NCBI GenBank assembly: GCA_038380435.1
Contig: JAWZYU010000013.1
Coordinates: 7,402,401 to 7,466,400 of the forward strand
Direction: 5' to 3'
Source of the DNA: Ryuthela nishihirai
Taxonomy: Eukaryota > Arthropoda > Arachnida > Araneae > Heptathelidae
Length of the DNA: 64,000 nucleotides
Of this stretch, positions 1-12,959 are shown in pieces (the first letter of the stretch is position 1; each line of letters begins with the position of its first letter). The notes under the pieces were generated by a model. It was not told where the DNA came from. It searched no databases and was given only the letters and a program-made list of their open reading frames with translations. A program made the position numbers and the translations under genes.

Positions 1-93
1 TACGCTCGGGGTCGGTGATTGGGATGAGAGCCGAATATAGAAACGAAAGCAGAAGAGATTCGGCTCTCATCCCAATCACCGACCCCGAGCGTA
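1..93. repeat. perfect 36-bp inverted repeat (hairpin)
   Basis: Bases 1-36 are the exact reverse complement of 58-93, separated by a 21-base loop. The arms are GC-rich (they contain GCTCGGGGTCGGTG), unlike the AT-rich surroundings. The window starts at or inside the left arm, so the structure may continue. It abuts about 70 bp of unrecognised GC-rich sequence, after which RTE LINE sequence begins at about 165. Confidence 0.85.
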
Positions 94-164
94 CTATTTT
101 TGCCGGACGCATTTCTTACGTCCCTGTCCTATGTGAATCGGTCCACAAATTACTCAGAGTACTT

Positions 165-650
165 TTAGACCTAAAGACTAAAATTAGACTGTATAATAGT
201 TTGGTTCTTTCTAGGGTTAGTTATGGTAGTGAAACTTGGACACTTTGTAAACAAGATAACAGGAAACTAGATGCTTTTGATTCCAGATGCTTACGCAGTA
301 TCTTGGGTATTAGTGGTTTAACTTTGTAACTAATGATGAGGTTAGGCAAAGGAGTCTGCAACCTCCTTTAAGCAGCATATTGGGCAGAGAAAGACTCCAT
401 TGGTTTGGCCATTGTGCCCGTATGAATAATTATAGATTGGCGAATAGGGTTATGAACAGTGTGCCTAAAGGCCTCAGAAAGAAGGGGAGACCTAGGATGC
501 GGTGGGCAGACAATGTCAAACAGGACCTTGTTAGAATTGGTGTGCAGTGGCCAGATGCAGTAGATGTAGCTCAGGATAGACTTGCTTGGAGAACTAAATT
601 GCACGGTCTGGTTGGACCTCCGTAGCCCATGGCTGCTTGAGGATGATGAT
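165..650 (+). mobile_element. RTE-like LINE, 3' end fragment
   Basis: The last ~490 bp of the window's common RTE-like LINE. The reading frame covers the region after the reverse-transcriptase core (SRVSYGSETWTLCKQDNRKL) and, after a frame shift near 325-375, the C-terminal domain with WFGH and GRPRMRWADNVKQDL motifs. It ends at the usual stop after VGPP and the family's trinucleotide tail (GAT repeats) at about 640-655. It is 5'-truncated, as is typical of target-primed insertion, and inactive. Confidence 0.8.
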
Positions 651-1036
651 GATGAAATATGGTTTTGATATCTCTTATCTTTCCTGGTGTTGCACTTTTA
701 ATGGCCAGCAACGTATTTTATCTACCAAGAGATATTTCGAGAACAACATAAATTTGATGATTGATTAAAGTGACGGGGTAAAATCATGATTTTTGAAGTT
801 CCCAGCTAATATTTTTATAATATTTAACATTTTATACCAATATCATGGAATGCCTTTTTGCCCCCTTAAAGTTTTGGAATATATATATATATGGAAGTGA
901 CAGGCTATTTCAATGACTGAATTACTGAATGTAACTAAAATGAAACATAAAAATGATAACTCATACTTTTACAAATAATATGAATCCAATAATTTTTGAT
1001 GAAAAATTTACTAATTTAACCATAAAAACAACATAC

Positions 1037-1146
1037 CTTTCAAAATTTGCATATTGTAACCACATTTCAGCTTCTGCATTATGGCCATGGTTCAGGATAC
1101 TATTCCACAATTCACGAGCTCGCCCAATATCTTTGCAATACTTTGC
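1037..1146 (-). CDS. SART3: SART3-like exon D (HAT repeat)
   Basis: A 110-bp exon on the minus strand, with acceptor ATATTATTTAG and donor GTATGT. It reads AKYCKDIGRARELWNSIL, then a segment ending MWLQYANFER. This is the best-conserved SART3 HAT motif (KARELWDSI followed by ANMWLEYYNLER in the human protein). The RARELW and MW.xYxxxER pattern is the HAT consensus (W..Y...E). Thirty-six codons are complete, then two bases remain for the next exon. That exon should lie to the left, outside the window; nothing like it is seen in 650-1030. Confidence 0.87.
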
Positions 1147-2855
1147 CTAAATAATATGAACTATTGTATTCACTCTGCAAACTTCAATGGCATCATGATC
1201 ATTCGTAATTCAGTATTAAACTTAATTTGTATAAAAATAAACCCTGAGAAGTTAATGAACACTTTAAGCTTATGAAATATAGTAAATATCCCATCACACA
1301 TAAAAATATGATAAGATTCATCATAACACTTTTGCCATACTTTAAATTCACACATTTTTATTCAGGAAAAAAAAATTGATTTATAGAGTAAGAAATAAAT
1401 AAAAGGAAAGTGATTTAAATCACAATGCTGAGGTAAAATTAATATATTTACTCAATATCACTGTAATGTGATATAGATTAAATTTATTAAAGAAATAAAT
1501 ATTAATATACTACAATATGCAGAGCTGCCAACCTTGAATGATAAAAATTATGACTTGGAAGAATAGGAATTTGGAGGAATTAAGATCACTCACAAAAATT
1601 AATAAATTTTCATATTGGTTATTGGATAAATTGCATCATGAACTTTTGCTTTTTAATATTTAAATATATTGTGCAAACATTCTTCATCTCAGCTGTATAC
1701 AGTCATCTTGTATACCAAACCTAGTAAAATTGTTCACTGCATAAATTTTTTGTTCATTTTGTAACGTTTCCTTCAGTCAGAATAGTAAAATATATGTAAA
1801 TCATTACGAGTGAACACAGTGAGTAATTATAAATAAACAACTTATTCCACAATTATTACTGTTAGGAGATTATGTCTCCGATGTAGTTCCTGCCGACCAC
1901 AGCAACCTAGCGTAAGCCTCGGCAGCAACTACAGTGAGTGTACCAGCCACCTCACTACAGTGAGTGCACCAGCCAAGGATTATTCTCCCATAGTGGTAAA
2001 TATACCTTAACCTTTAACTGCATGATACATAAAAAGAAAATTTCACCATCAACTCGTTTTAGCATCTCTTACTACAACACAGGGGACATAAATCTCCTAA
2101 GTGATAATTGTGAAATAAATCATTTATTTAAAATATATATAAAAAAATATTAATATAAATAAATGGCAGTGACACAATTGAGCTGGGTAAAAGAAAAAAG
2201 GGGGACAAAAGACTGAGTTTCCTCTTCAGTATAACATTTCCCCCCTTCATTTCAACAGTCTTTAAAAGATTCATTGAGAAACACATGAATAAAATATGCA
2301 CAAGTTAAATAATTTTTTGTCTCTAGTATTCTTACTAGCATTCTCAAAGCAGGGGGGCAATGGATTCCTCCAGATTTCCACTTTAGAATTTTTGGGGCCT
2401 CTTAACCTTAGGGCCTCCACAGGTGAAAGTCCAGCCCTGTTGGTTACTAACTATTAGTAATTAATTTTCCATAATATAAAAAATCAAAAAGCTTCAGCAC
2501 CTTATGAGCTTCAACCAGTTATGGGGAAAGCAAAATTTGGTCTTCCCATTTAAACAATAAGAGTTTAGTGATGATCATTTTATGGTACTCATTAACTAAT
2601 TAAGATTTAAATATCCCATCTTAAAACAAAAAGCCTTAAATCAGTTTTGTACATTTTTGCTGTGCAAAAAGTCTGTGGAATGCATATTTTTTGATATTAA
2701 TGAAACTGAACTTAATCACTAAAAATAAACAATAAGTAGGCATCATCCAAATATTAATAATAGATCAATAGATATATTGAAAACATTACAATGCAGAGAG
2801 AATAGCAAACAATATTGTGCCCCTTTCTCCAGTATTTTGTGAGGAAGTTCATGAA
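1147..2855. other. AT-rich intron, no recognised genes
   Basis: SART3 intron between exon D and the first dispersed repeat. I see no coding potential. A GC-richer patch near 2340-2440 ends in a sequence like a hAT terminus (CAGGGCTGG read on the minus strand), but I could not find its partner end. Confidence 0.5.
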
Positions 2856-3010
2856 TTGTCGATAGTGGCATGCAGCATGGCAAATGGTGGCTTGCCACAG
2901 TCATACCCAAGTCAACAGCATTTTTACTTTTTTGATATTAACAAAAGTTAATTTAATAGCTAATAATTAACCTTATGGATCATTCAATCTGGTTTACTGT
3001 TTTCGCTTTT
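2755..3010. repeat. unclassified dispersed repeat, copy 1
   Basis: About 250 bp sharing order and wording with 4330-4610: an ATTACAATGCAGAG segment, then TGGCTTGCCA, then AACAAAAGTTAATTTAATAG. No coding capacity and no clear ends. It is an old interspersed repeat of unknown class. Confidence 0.45.
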
Positions 3011-4330
3011 ACAATTGCGAAAGTGGTGCACGGAGTTTTTACCATTTCATAATGCAAGAAACTTAAAAATTTTCACAAAAATTATAATTTTTTTAAGTGT
3101 CTCTAATCAAATGTTGAAAATAGCATTTCAGTCTATGAGATATATTTCTTGCTTGTTGATTCTGCTTGAAAAAATCATAATAAAGTTAAAAATCTATTTG
3201 AGCCTGCACTGATTGTACACACATGTTGAATCATTGCAAATAGCATTAAGTAGTGCTGATTCAATTTATGCCATACTGTAGAAGATTAGTGATCAGTTTT
3301 TGATTTGTTATTCTGACCTACTTTCAAGCTGTAGCAGATTTGTTATGCTTTCTGAACTTTTAATGTAAGATACTGATTTTATTACTACTGGAAGTTTTGT
3401 CATTTGAGACCTGTGCACATAACTTTTGGGCTATATTTTAACATACTTTCATATTCAAAGACATTATTTTTACTCTGGTGCTTTTAGAATTATTTCTTAT
3501 TGTTCCTCAAATGTTACTGCAATTATAAAGAATTATTTAATCTGAAATGATCTAAAACAAACCACTGGTGATCTCAAAGGGAAGATATCAGCAGAATCAT
3601 AGGATTAAGCAATTAGCCTGAAAAGGCAACTTTTAAAAGGTTAGAAATTTTTTAACACTACTTTTAATTATACTTTAACCAAATACAATGGTTAACATTT
3701 CAAAACTGTATTTTTTAAGCAAAGTATTTTAATTAAACTTTTTGGTAGCAATCATGCAGTTTTGTACTAAAATGATTAATTCTGAATTTCAATAATTTAA
3801 ACTTTAAATGCTTTGAAATATTTTTATTCTATTCTTTTAAAGTTCTTTGTTCATTTTTTATTTAAATTATCTTGTTTTAAAAAGAAAATGATTTTTTATA
3901 AGACCACTTTCTTTAGGCTTAGAGTTTGCCGACTGCCAAAAATCTAAACATTTGATTTATTTGAAAAAAATGACTAAAAATTTAGAAAAACTATAAAAAT
4001 GAAAGATTTAAATATTAATATAAATATTTTGAACCATTCATATTAAAGTAATAAAATACTATAGGAAAAAAACTAAAAAAGTTACTTTTTAAATTTTACT
4101 GATATTAAAATGAAAAAAATATAGTTGTTAACTTGTGTTTTTTTTTTCTTTTTCAAATTTTTACCTTTTTTGTTATTCATAATTAAATGTTTTTTTCCCC
4201 TTGATATATAACATATTTCCCTACATCAGTTACTTCAGGTTCTAAATCATGTATTTTATTTTCTGAAAACACTTCAAAACTAACTTGCCACCAGTATGAG
4301 ATCAGTTTCAGAAATGTGACAATTTAAGGG
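3010..4330. other. AT-rich intron, no recognised genes
   Basis: Very AT-rich sequence with many A and T runs. No ORF, repeat or splice-bounded coding segment is recognised here. Confidence 0.5.
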
Positions 4331-4610
4331 TTTATAAATCAATACAGAGGCATCAGCCACTGTTCAATAAAAGATTAAATATATTACAGCAGTTACCATT
4401 ACAATACAGAGGCAACAGCAATAAACGTTGTTGCCCTTCTTTCTGCACTTTTTCTTTTCAGAAAGTATTTAGATTGCCAGCAGTGGCAGCTTATCGTATG
4501 GCATGGAAAGTGGTGGCTTGCCATGGCCAAATCAATGCCATTATATTAATAAAAGTTAACTTAATAACTAACAATAAATACATAAACATCATTATTTGAT
4601 TAATAATCAA
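4330..4610. repeat. unclassified dispersed repeat, copy 2
   Basis: Second copy of the repeat at 2755-3010 in the same orientation, recognised by ATTACAATACAGAGGC, GTGGTGGCTTGCCATGG and AATAAAAGTTAACTTAATA. Divergence is obvious by eye, so it is old. Confidence 0.45.
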
Positions 4611-4755
4611 CTTATAGCCTATGAGCAGCACTTTTGTGCAGCTTGGATGCAAAACAATCCAAATGCATATTTTTTTTGTATTCAGCAGCCATATATGAGA
4701 TGATTTCACAAATTCAAACTCCTGGGATTATTCCACTAAATAATTTTAATTATAT

Positions 4756-4847
4756 GAACAGATAAATCTCAGTCTGGCAAAAGACCAAACCTGGGAACAG
4801 CAGACTATGAGCCTGGCATATGCTACTGACTGAACCCCCCTCTCTCT
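4756..4847 (-). repeat. SINE family A, head fragment
   Basis: The tRNA-derived head of SINE family A on the minus strand (plus-strand words AGATAAATCTCAG, CCTGGGAACAGCAGA and GAGCCTGGCATATGCTAC match the full copies). Only about 90 bp remain. An RTE LINE 3' end starts 25 bp to the right. Confidence 0.65.
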
Positions 4848-4871
4848 ACCACCACCACCAAAACCCAGGAT

Positions 4872-7800
4872 ATCATCCTCCTCCTCCTCCTCCTCAAGCA
4901 GCCATGGGCTACAGAGGTCCATCCAGACAGTGCAATTTAGTCTCCAAGCATATCTGTCCTGAGATACATCTTCGGTATCTGGCCATTGCACACCAATTCT
5001 AACAAGGTCCTGCTTGACTTTGTCTGCCCACCACATCCTAGGTCTTCCCCTCTTTCTGAGGCCTTTAGGCATACTGTTCATAAACCTATTCACCAATCTA
5101 TAATTATCCATATGGGCAACATGGTCAAACCAACAGAGTCTCTCTCTGCACAATATATTGCTCAAAGGAGGTTGCCAACTCTTTTGCCTAACCTCATCAT
5201 TACTTACAAAGCTGAACCACCTAATGCCCAAGATACTGCGTAAGGATATTGTTATCTTGTCTGTTATGTTTAAAAAGCATCCAAGTTTCACTACCATAAC
5301 TAACACTAGAAAGAACCAAACTATTATACAGTCTAATTTTAGTCTTTAGGTGTATACGCCTATTTCTCCACACTCTCCATAGATTCTTAAAAGTCCCAGC
5401 AGCAATCCCTAATCATGTGTTAATCTCATGCCGCACATCACCAGTATCTGTTACATAGCTACCAAGATAATTGAACTGTGACACCTGCTTAAGACTGCAA
5501 CCATTTAGATTAACTGAATCACAGCCTGCCTGACCAATTTTCATCACTTTACTTTTCTCTCTCTTTATAACCAAACCTACTCTACTACCAGTCACATCAA
5601 CAGCTCGAATGAAAGAGTTTATCTCATCAAAATCATTTGCCAAAAGGGTTAAATCATCAACATAATCTAAATCAGAAATTTTCATATCTCCAGACCATTT
5701 AAGGCCAAAATCTTTCCCTTGCAGTAAATTTCGCATAACATAATCAATAACCGAACTAAAGAGAAAAGGAGACATAATGCACCCTTGTGGAACATCAGAA
5801 GTAATGCTAAACCAATTGCTACAAGCCTTACCAACTCTCACACATGACTCAGTGTTATTGTAGAGAGCATTCATTATATTAACTAACTTATCAGGTATAC
5901 CATATGATCTCACAATCAACCACAAATTATGACGATCAACAGAGTTGAAAGCCTTTTTGAAATCAACAAAGCTAGCAACCAAAGGTTTCTGAAACTCTAA
6001 ACATTTCTCAAGAATCTGCCTAAGTGAAAATATCTGATCCACACATCCCCTACCACTTCTGAATCCACACTGCTCATCATGCAATTGCCTGTCAACCAGA
6101 TTCTTACTTCTATTAAGCACAATCATGCAAAGAACTTTCCCTGGAACAGAGAGTAGGCTGATACCCCTATAATTATCACAAGAACTGCGATCACCTTTTT
6201 GGAAAATAGGGATAATAATAGTCTGGTAAAAACCTTAGGAACCATGTCTTTATCATAAAAGATATTCAAAATTTCAGTCATCCAAGTGGTAACTGAAATA
6301 TTCCCAGCTCTAAGCATTTCCGTAGTAATTTCATCTACCCCTAGGAATTTCAGCCCACCAAGCCATGAAAGAATCCTCACCTTCTATAACCTTACCTTGT
6401 TTATCCTTCAATCCCTGTATACCTGTCCGTTTTCTACCACACAAAACATTAACTATCTGGTATAGCTCTCTGCTGTTGTGCTGTCTAACTGCTTCGTCAG
6501 CTTTGTCAGCCAAGCCATTAAGCGAAAGATTCCTATCAGCAGCTAACTGATCCTTTACACATTTATTAAGCTCTCTGTAACACTTTCTATTTCTGTATAC
6601 ATTTCTATTTCTATTCTATTCCTACAGTATAGTAGGGTATTGATTAAGGACATTCCTGCACTACTTTCTTTTTGAGATAAGTTCAAGTGTCTTATAACTC
6701 AAATAATTCTGCTTCCTCTGCTCCTTTTTTCCTAAATGAGTACTGTTAGTTTCCGAAAACCCCTGTTTAAAATGGTCTCATTCTTCCTCAACTTCAGTGG
6801 TAAGCAAACCATGACTGTCATAATGACTAAGTAATCTATCATGATAAGCTTTAGCTATAACTGGGTCTTTCAGAGCTTCAGTATTTGAGGTAATTTTTTA
6901 ACCCTAGCACAACACTTTTTAAGTTTAAGTTGCAAGACACTTTTAACAAGGTAATGGTCAGATCCAATTTCAGCTCCCCTATATGACCCGGTATTCCTAA
7001 CAGAACTAGCCCATTTGCTGTTAATATATAATCAATCATATTCTCATGCAGCCCATCTGGTGAGATCCATGTGTGCTTATGTATTTCACAGTGTTTGTGA
7101 TAAGTGTTATTTATTCTGAATTCATTGAGTTTACTTACCTGTAGGAGACGTTGCCCATTGCCATTGCAGCTACCAATACCAAAAGAGCCTATCACCCCTC
7201 CCCAAAGGTCAGTACCAACTTTGACATTGAAGTCACCTAGAACAAGGGTAATATCTCCTTTCTTGACAGAATCCAAAATATCCTGAAGTTGTCCATAAAA
7301 CCTATCCTTCTCATCGGCATCCTCAGTGGGGGCATAACAGCAGATAACATTCAGGTCTTTAACGCTTGTCTAAAATTTTGCTGTAAGAAACCTTTCATTA
7401 ATGCACTCATATCCTAGAAGAGCATCACTAGCGTGTCTGCTGAGAAGCAGACCCACGCCTTGGTGATGCTTATTGTTGTCCCTCCCTGAAAAGAGAAATT
7501 TAAGATTATTTTTAAGAATCTGACCTTTATCTGTCCATCTGGTCTCTTGCAAGCCGAGAATATCTAAATTATAATGGTGGAATTCTTGTGTGAGGACATC
7601 AAGAGAAAAAACTCTGTGCAGAGTCCTCACATTCCAACTACCTATGGAGAGAAAATGGTTAGTGGGATGTTTAAAGAAACTATGTTTATTGAGAGAGGGA
7701 ATGCCGACAATATCAAACAGCCCCCTAATCGCAGACATGGGGCAAAGACCCGTTCCCCCATCACTAAAGGCTGAAACCATCTACACTGGAAGACTTCCTC

Positions 7801-8138
7801 CAATGTAATTTGATGATGCCAGTAGAAGCAAAGAGTTCAGGTGTCTGTGATGACCTCTGCTCAGGATTATCCACCAGCTGATAAATACATCCTGTGAATC
7901 TATTCACTTGGGGCTGTCAACCCACAAACAGAAAACACAGCAGAAGATTTTCCCTCTACTAAGCCCACCAGTGCAAGAAATTCATGATCCATAATCAAGC
8001 TCAGAACCTTATTTCAGTCCAGTAGGTTTATATGGTCAGTACCAGGACCATGTGTGGTTGACCATTCCCAAGCAGGATAGAAAGAAAATAGAAAAGTAGC
8101 CATAGTTGTCCAGATCAGTAGGCTACACAATTTAAAGG
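4872..8138 (-). mobile_element. RTE-like LINE, near full length, degenerate
   Basis: A minus-strand copy running from 5' leader (about 8138) to the CTC/GAT-type 3' tail at 4872. The endonuclease (7780-7370, with SIGSWNVRTLHR and LGLQETRWTDKGQ, the catalytic Asn and Glu motifs of APE nucleases) continues at 7276-6878 (GDFNVKVGTD). The linker is at 6513-6331. The reverse transcriptase runs 6380-5413, with FVDFKKAFNSVDRHNL, DVPQGCIMSPFLFS and the catalytic DYVDDLTLL. The C-terminal domain is at 5306-4900. Several frame shifts and an internal deletion around 6560-6620 make it dead. The RTE assignment rests on similarity to BovB/CFDP2-type endonucleases and the microsatellite tail. Confidence 0.82.
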
Positions 8139-8489
8139 ACATTTCTTGCTCAAAAATTTATTAAAAATAAACATAAAAAATAAAAAATTCTCTGTCATTG
8201 AACAATAAAATTTTAAATTTTATCCTACAAACTCTTTGCGTGTTAAAAGTTTTTAGGAGAAAACTCAGAAGCTGTTCAGAACAAGGACAGCACTCCATCT
8301 TCAGTGAAGTGACACTATTTGGTGACATTAGGGCTGTTTAGAGCTGCTTTTCACACATTATGTAGGGCAACTCCAGTGCCTCAGTTGCAGGTGGGGATGG
8401 GTGAGGTCATTATTTCAATAGCCTCATGGACTATGGTAATATATGGACCCTTAATTTGAATGCTGATGATGGGAGTAATGTGTTACAAT

Positions 8490-9248
8490 GCATCAAACTC
8501 TGCTGAAAATGGGACTGTGTAGCCGCAGGCCACTCTGAGCGCCCATGCTAACCTCAGTTCACCGTAGAAAGCACCTACAATGGGCATGCGAGCATCAAAA
8601 CTGGAACTTGAATGATTGGAAGAAGGTCGTCTGGTCCGATGAATCTCATTTCCTGTTGCACCATTTGGACAGCCGGGTACATGTGCATCGTTTTCCTGGG
8701 GAAGTGTTGGCATCAGGATGCACCGTGGGACGAAAATAAGCCGGTGAAGAAAGTGCAATGCTTTGGGCAATGTTCTGCTGGGAAGCCCTGGGTCCAGTCA
8801 TTCATGTGCATGAAATTATGACATCTACCACTTACTTAAGCATCATTGTAGACCCAAGTACTTCCTCTCATGGCAATGGTATATCCCTCTAGTAGTGCCT
8901 TCTTTCAGCAGGATAATACATCACAGCACACTCCCCAGATTGTTTGAGAATGGTTTGCAGAACATGAAGAAGACTTCCAGGTATTGCCCTGGCCTCAAAT
9001 TCCCCAGACGTCAATCCAATTGAACATTTGTGGTTTGTGTTGGAACAGCATATTCGATCTGTGGTGGGTTAACCACATAACTCACAAGGGTTAAAAGATC
9101 TGCTGGTAACATGTTGGTACCAGATACCACAAGACACCTTCAGAAATCTTGTAGCATCCATGCCTTGCCAGGTCAGAGCTGTTTTGGCAGCACATGGAGG
9201 ACCAACATCATATTAGACAGGTGGTCATAATGTTTTGGCTCTTCGGTG
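8490..9248 (+). mobile_element. Tc1-like DNA transposon, 5'-truncated
   Basis: Degenerate Tc1-type transposase. The reading frame gives WSDESHFLLHHLDSRVHVHR (the second catalytic Asp region) at about 8625-8700. After frame breaks, QDNTSQHTPQIV, EWFAEHEEDFQVLPWP and a proline/Asp-rich segment follow (8915-9020), as in DD34E transposases. The right end reads GGTGGTCATAATGTTTTGGC then TCTTCGGTG, a typical Tc1-like terminal repeat, followed by TA. The left terminal repeat and N-terminal domain are not visible, so the copy is truncated and inactive. Confidence 0.72.
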
Positions 9249-9537
9249 TATAATGGACTTACATAAGTATATTTTATATAAAATAACTGTAAAAATTTGT
9301 GTGTGTGGATACAGTGTCATCATGCTGCTTTCATAACTTGTAAGTTTGTATGGAACGCAATGATGGAATAAAACTGAGCTGGTAAGCAAATATTGATCAT
9401 TATTACTTAATTGAATGTGCTGAATATGTAAATTTAGAACTTAAATTTAATATACCACATATAATGTCAAAGAGGTTATGGGAAATTGCATTTTCCAAAA
9501 CCACTAGAAACATATAGCTATTTTTGTGGAATAATAT

Positions 9538-10830
9538 AGAGGATGTTCAAAAAGTTCTTGACACATCTGTAGATGCACTGATTTCTCTGAAGTTAATGAG
9601 CTATGACTTGTCTAAACTAACTTAAAAGCTTGTCTAAACTTGTCATTACATGTTAAAAACAAAGGCATCATTTCTCTCTTCACTGGTGGCACAAAAAATT
9701 GGTGTGCAAAACTTGTGTGTTGTTGCTATGGAGCCTATTAATGACAGGGAAAAGGTTTTACATTTTCACAAAGATGCATCTGGAGGATGATGCAAAGAAA
9801 ATTCATGCAAATTTATCACAAGCATATGGGGATCATGCCTGCTCATATGCCATTGTTACATGATAGATGTGCAAATGCAGAGAAGGATGCCAGAGCTATG
9901 AAGACCTCCCTTGTGCAGAAAGACCAAAGGAGGCCATGAACAAGAGAACCATTGCTGCTGTTCGGAACTCATTAAGGAAAACCTACATATCACATTTCAG
10001 GTAATAAGTTTAGATGTTACTGTATCGATTGGCAGTGTGGAAACAATTATTCATCAATATGTAAAGTTCTGAAAGATTTGTGCCAAATGGGTACTCCACA
10101 AACTGATAGAACAACAAAAAATCACTAGAGTGAACTTATGCAAGGAGATGCTGGCAATGTTTGAACCTAGTGGCCCCCAAATGGTTAACAGATATTGTCA
10201 TAGGTGATGAGACATGGTTTTATTACTATGCAACTATGTTTGGGTTGTGGAAGATGAACCACATCCCAAAATCCTCCTACAAGACTTTCACTCAAGGAAG
10301 AGAATGTTCACAATTTTTTCCCACTCTCAAATAATGGCAGCCATGGACACCTTACCTGAAAAAATGACTATAAATGGCCAATACCACACCAACATTGTTT
10401 TGTCAAAAACGTTTAAGGAGCTTAAAGAACAGTGTCCAAACAGGGGTGTCAAAGTTTCTCCTTAGTCATGACAATGCTAGTGCTTACAGTAGTTATGGCC
10501 TATCTGGAGCAATATTCCAATTCTATTTTCAGCAAGTTATGGCCTATCTGGAGTAGGAAAAAAAATCAAATAGTTGCCCAATTCTGCATATTCACCCGAT
10601 CTTGCACCATGCAATTTTTTGTTGTTACCAAATATTAAAAAGAAACTTGCTAAGAAACCATTTTCAAGGGTGGAAGACCTTGCAAAATGTGTTTATTCAG
10701 AGTTGCAGCATATTACCCAACAGGAATACCACCAGGCATTCCAAAATTGGCACATCTACATCTTCAACTTTGAATAGATGCTGGAGGGGAATATGAAAGG
10801 CAGTTAAAAGTTTCATTGAGGTAAGTGTAA
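9538..10830 (+). mobile_element. mariner-like element, degenerate
   Basis: Starts near AGAGGATGTTCAAAAAGTTC, which looks like a terminal repeat. The coding remains include a helix-turn-helix region at about 9800-10000. Scattered frames at 10214-10465 follow. The C-terminal part, SHDNASAY, then PNSAYSPDLAPCNFLLLPNI (10574-10640), matches the HDNARPH and YSPDLAPCDFFLFP blocks of mariner DD34D transposases. About 70 bp (10490-10555) carries a short internal duplication of a TATGGCCTATCTGGA segment that breaks this block. No matching right terminal repeat is seen. Confidence 0.72.
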
Positions 10831-10959
10831 CTGTTTTTGTTCTGTATATGCATGTCATCCCAGTTCATATTTTACTTCAAATGCTTTACAATGCTTTTAA
10901 GTAACTATCCAAATATATACTTAACAAAATTAAATTATTTCAATTATCCATATATTTAA

Positions 10960-12959
10960 CCCTTCCAGTGTCCATGTCGACTGGATAAGTTTAGAGAATC
11001 TGAATTGAGGTACCAAGGATATAAGCATACGTTTTTAGTACAACAACAACAAAAATGGTATTGGCAATTTGCTTGTTAACGTTCCTATTTCCTGAAGCAA
11101 CCTTCTGATTTAAGCTCACAAGTTTGATTTGAACTATTATTAACAAATATTTCCTTAAATTTTCGAAAATCTCCTAAAAATTTAAAAACTGCTATTTTTA
11201 AAAAACATTGATTTTGGAAGTAATTACAAAATACATACCACCATTTTTTTATTCCATTTCAAAAATCGAAACTGGAAGTAAACACATCCTTCTTAGAAAT
11301 TCTGGTTATATCTGCATTTAATTAATTATGCTTCACTGAGGCAAACTAGACGCAGATGGCTGACACATGCAATCTCCATTGCATGTGCTAAAGTGTTGTT
11401 TACAGTTGTGGTCCTGCATATTGAATACCCTTTGTAAAGTTAGTATTTATTTTTATAGTTAAATATTACTTTTCAGTAGATTCATTTTCGTAAATTAGTG
11501 ATCTTTTGGCCGATCGATAAGTATCAATTTTTCCTACATTGCATGGCCGGCCTACAACTTGTTGCTGTGGATATTTTGACATCACATTAGGCTACATGTT
11601 AATTTTCATTTTATTATTTATTACTTTTCCAGTAAAACTTTGATCTAGTATCATTTTCTGAAAATAAATGAGGTCTTGGATATAAAAGCAAATTAATTTC
11701 TGTAGATTTACTTCTGTTAGTTAGCGATCTTTCGATCAGCTGATTTATCGAGTTATTTATGCTAGATCGGAGGCCGGCTTAAAAGTTGTTGCAGATATTT
11801 TATTTAACGTCCCATTAGGTTATATGTAATGTTTCTTTTATTATTTCTTGTTTTTTTTTAATAAAAAAAACTTTGAGTTTGTACTGTTTTCTGAAAATGA
11901 ATGTCTTTGATATGGATGCAAAATAGACTTCCTTGCTATGGAAAACGGCAGTCATGTGGGAGGGCAATTTTGGGAAGGGCTGGTGCTTTGGTGCACAAAC
12001 CCTTCTGCACTTAGCCAAGATTGCCAAACTTCAACACCCAATGAAAAAATTCATAATATTTAGCAAAAAAAGCAGCCAAGGAAGTTTTTTTCTATTTCAT
12101 AATCAGTTCAGAAAATCCCATGAATGTGAGGAGTCCAAGTCACATTGTATAACACTGGACATGTTTAAACTATACAATACTGAAAAGAATCATTAGAAGA
12201 AATAAAAAAATCATATTTAAGGTTGAATATTATATTATTCAGGAGGAAATTCCTTTAGATAAATATATAATTTAACTATTTTTATTCATGAGGTTTTCCA
12301 AAGTGAAGCCTTAATTGTATAGTGCCATCTTTTTTTCACCATATCACATTGAAAAAGGCTTATTAAAATCAATATGCTTGGAAATTTATTATTTTATTAT
12401 TTATTTTTATAAAAATTTGCAATTAAATTCTGTTTAATTTGATATATAACATGACCTATTTCTATTGATTGGTTATTTTTTTTAAATTCTAAAGTTGATT
12501 TGTTTATTTGACTCAGCACAATTGGCTAAAAGCCTGGAATTTTCTCAAGGTATGGTACCGACAAAAAAAATTACAAAACAAGAGAAATATTTACTTGAAA
12601 CCAAAAAAAATATTTTTTTTGTTATTTAGAAATATATAGCCATTCTATTCATGTGCATTGTAATCATTTCTTATTAGTTTTATTTAAATAAATTTTTATT
12701 TGTGTTGCCAGATGTATTTTTTTACTATATGACTCTAAAAAAGTCCTATTAAAATAAAACATATTATCTTTTTTGTTAAATATTCGATTTTCAGAAAATC
12801 CAGAATTAAATGCTGAATAATTTGGTATACAACATGCCATAATTCCTTTCATCAGTTATTTAGCAAAAAATGTTCTAAAGTTTTTTTTGGCTGAGCATAG
12901 TGAGAAAATAGCTTGGCCTCTGGATGGAAACTTGTTTTTCAGCCTGGATACTGGAAGGG
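10960..12959. mobile_element. piggyBac-like non-autonomous element (2.0 kb)
   Basis: The element begins CCCTTCCAGTGTCCATG and ends with CTGGATACTGGAAGGG, an inverted pair with one mismatch in the first 15 bases. It is flanked on both sides by TTAA (10956-10959 and 12960-12963). TTAA target duplication with ends starting CCC is the piggyBac signature. No transposase frame is present: the interior is AT-rich and contains a diverged 230-bp direct duplication. A related, 5'-truncated copy lies at 42335-43516. Alternative: another TTAA-using MITE family. Confidence 0.7.
11476..11930. repeat. diverged direct duplication inside the piggyBac-like element
   Basis: Two ~230-bp units (about 11476-11701 and 11702-11930) share GTAGATT, a GATC-rich segment before GGCCGGC, an ACTTGTTGC/AGTTGTTGC block, ATTTTATT runs, AAACTTTGA and TTTTCTGAAAATGAATG in the same order. 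Divergence is large, so the duplication is old. Confidence 0.6.

Noticed and set aside
2340..2440. Possible hAT end (CAGGGCTGGACTTTCACCTG on the minus strand)
   Set aside because: No opposite terminal repeat and no 8-bp duplication could be found, so not annotated as an element.
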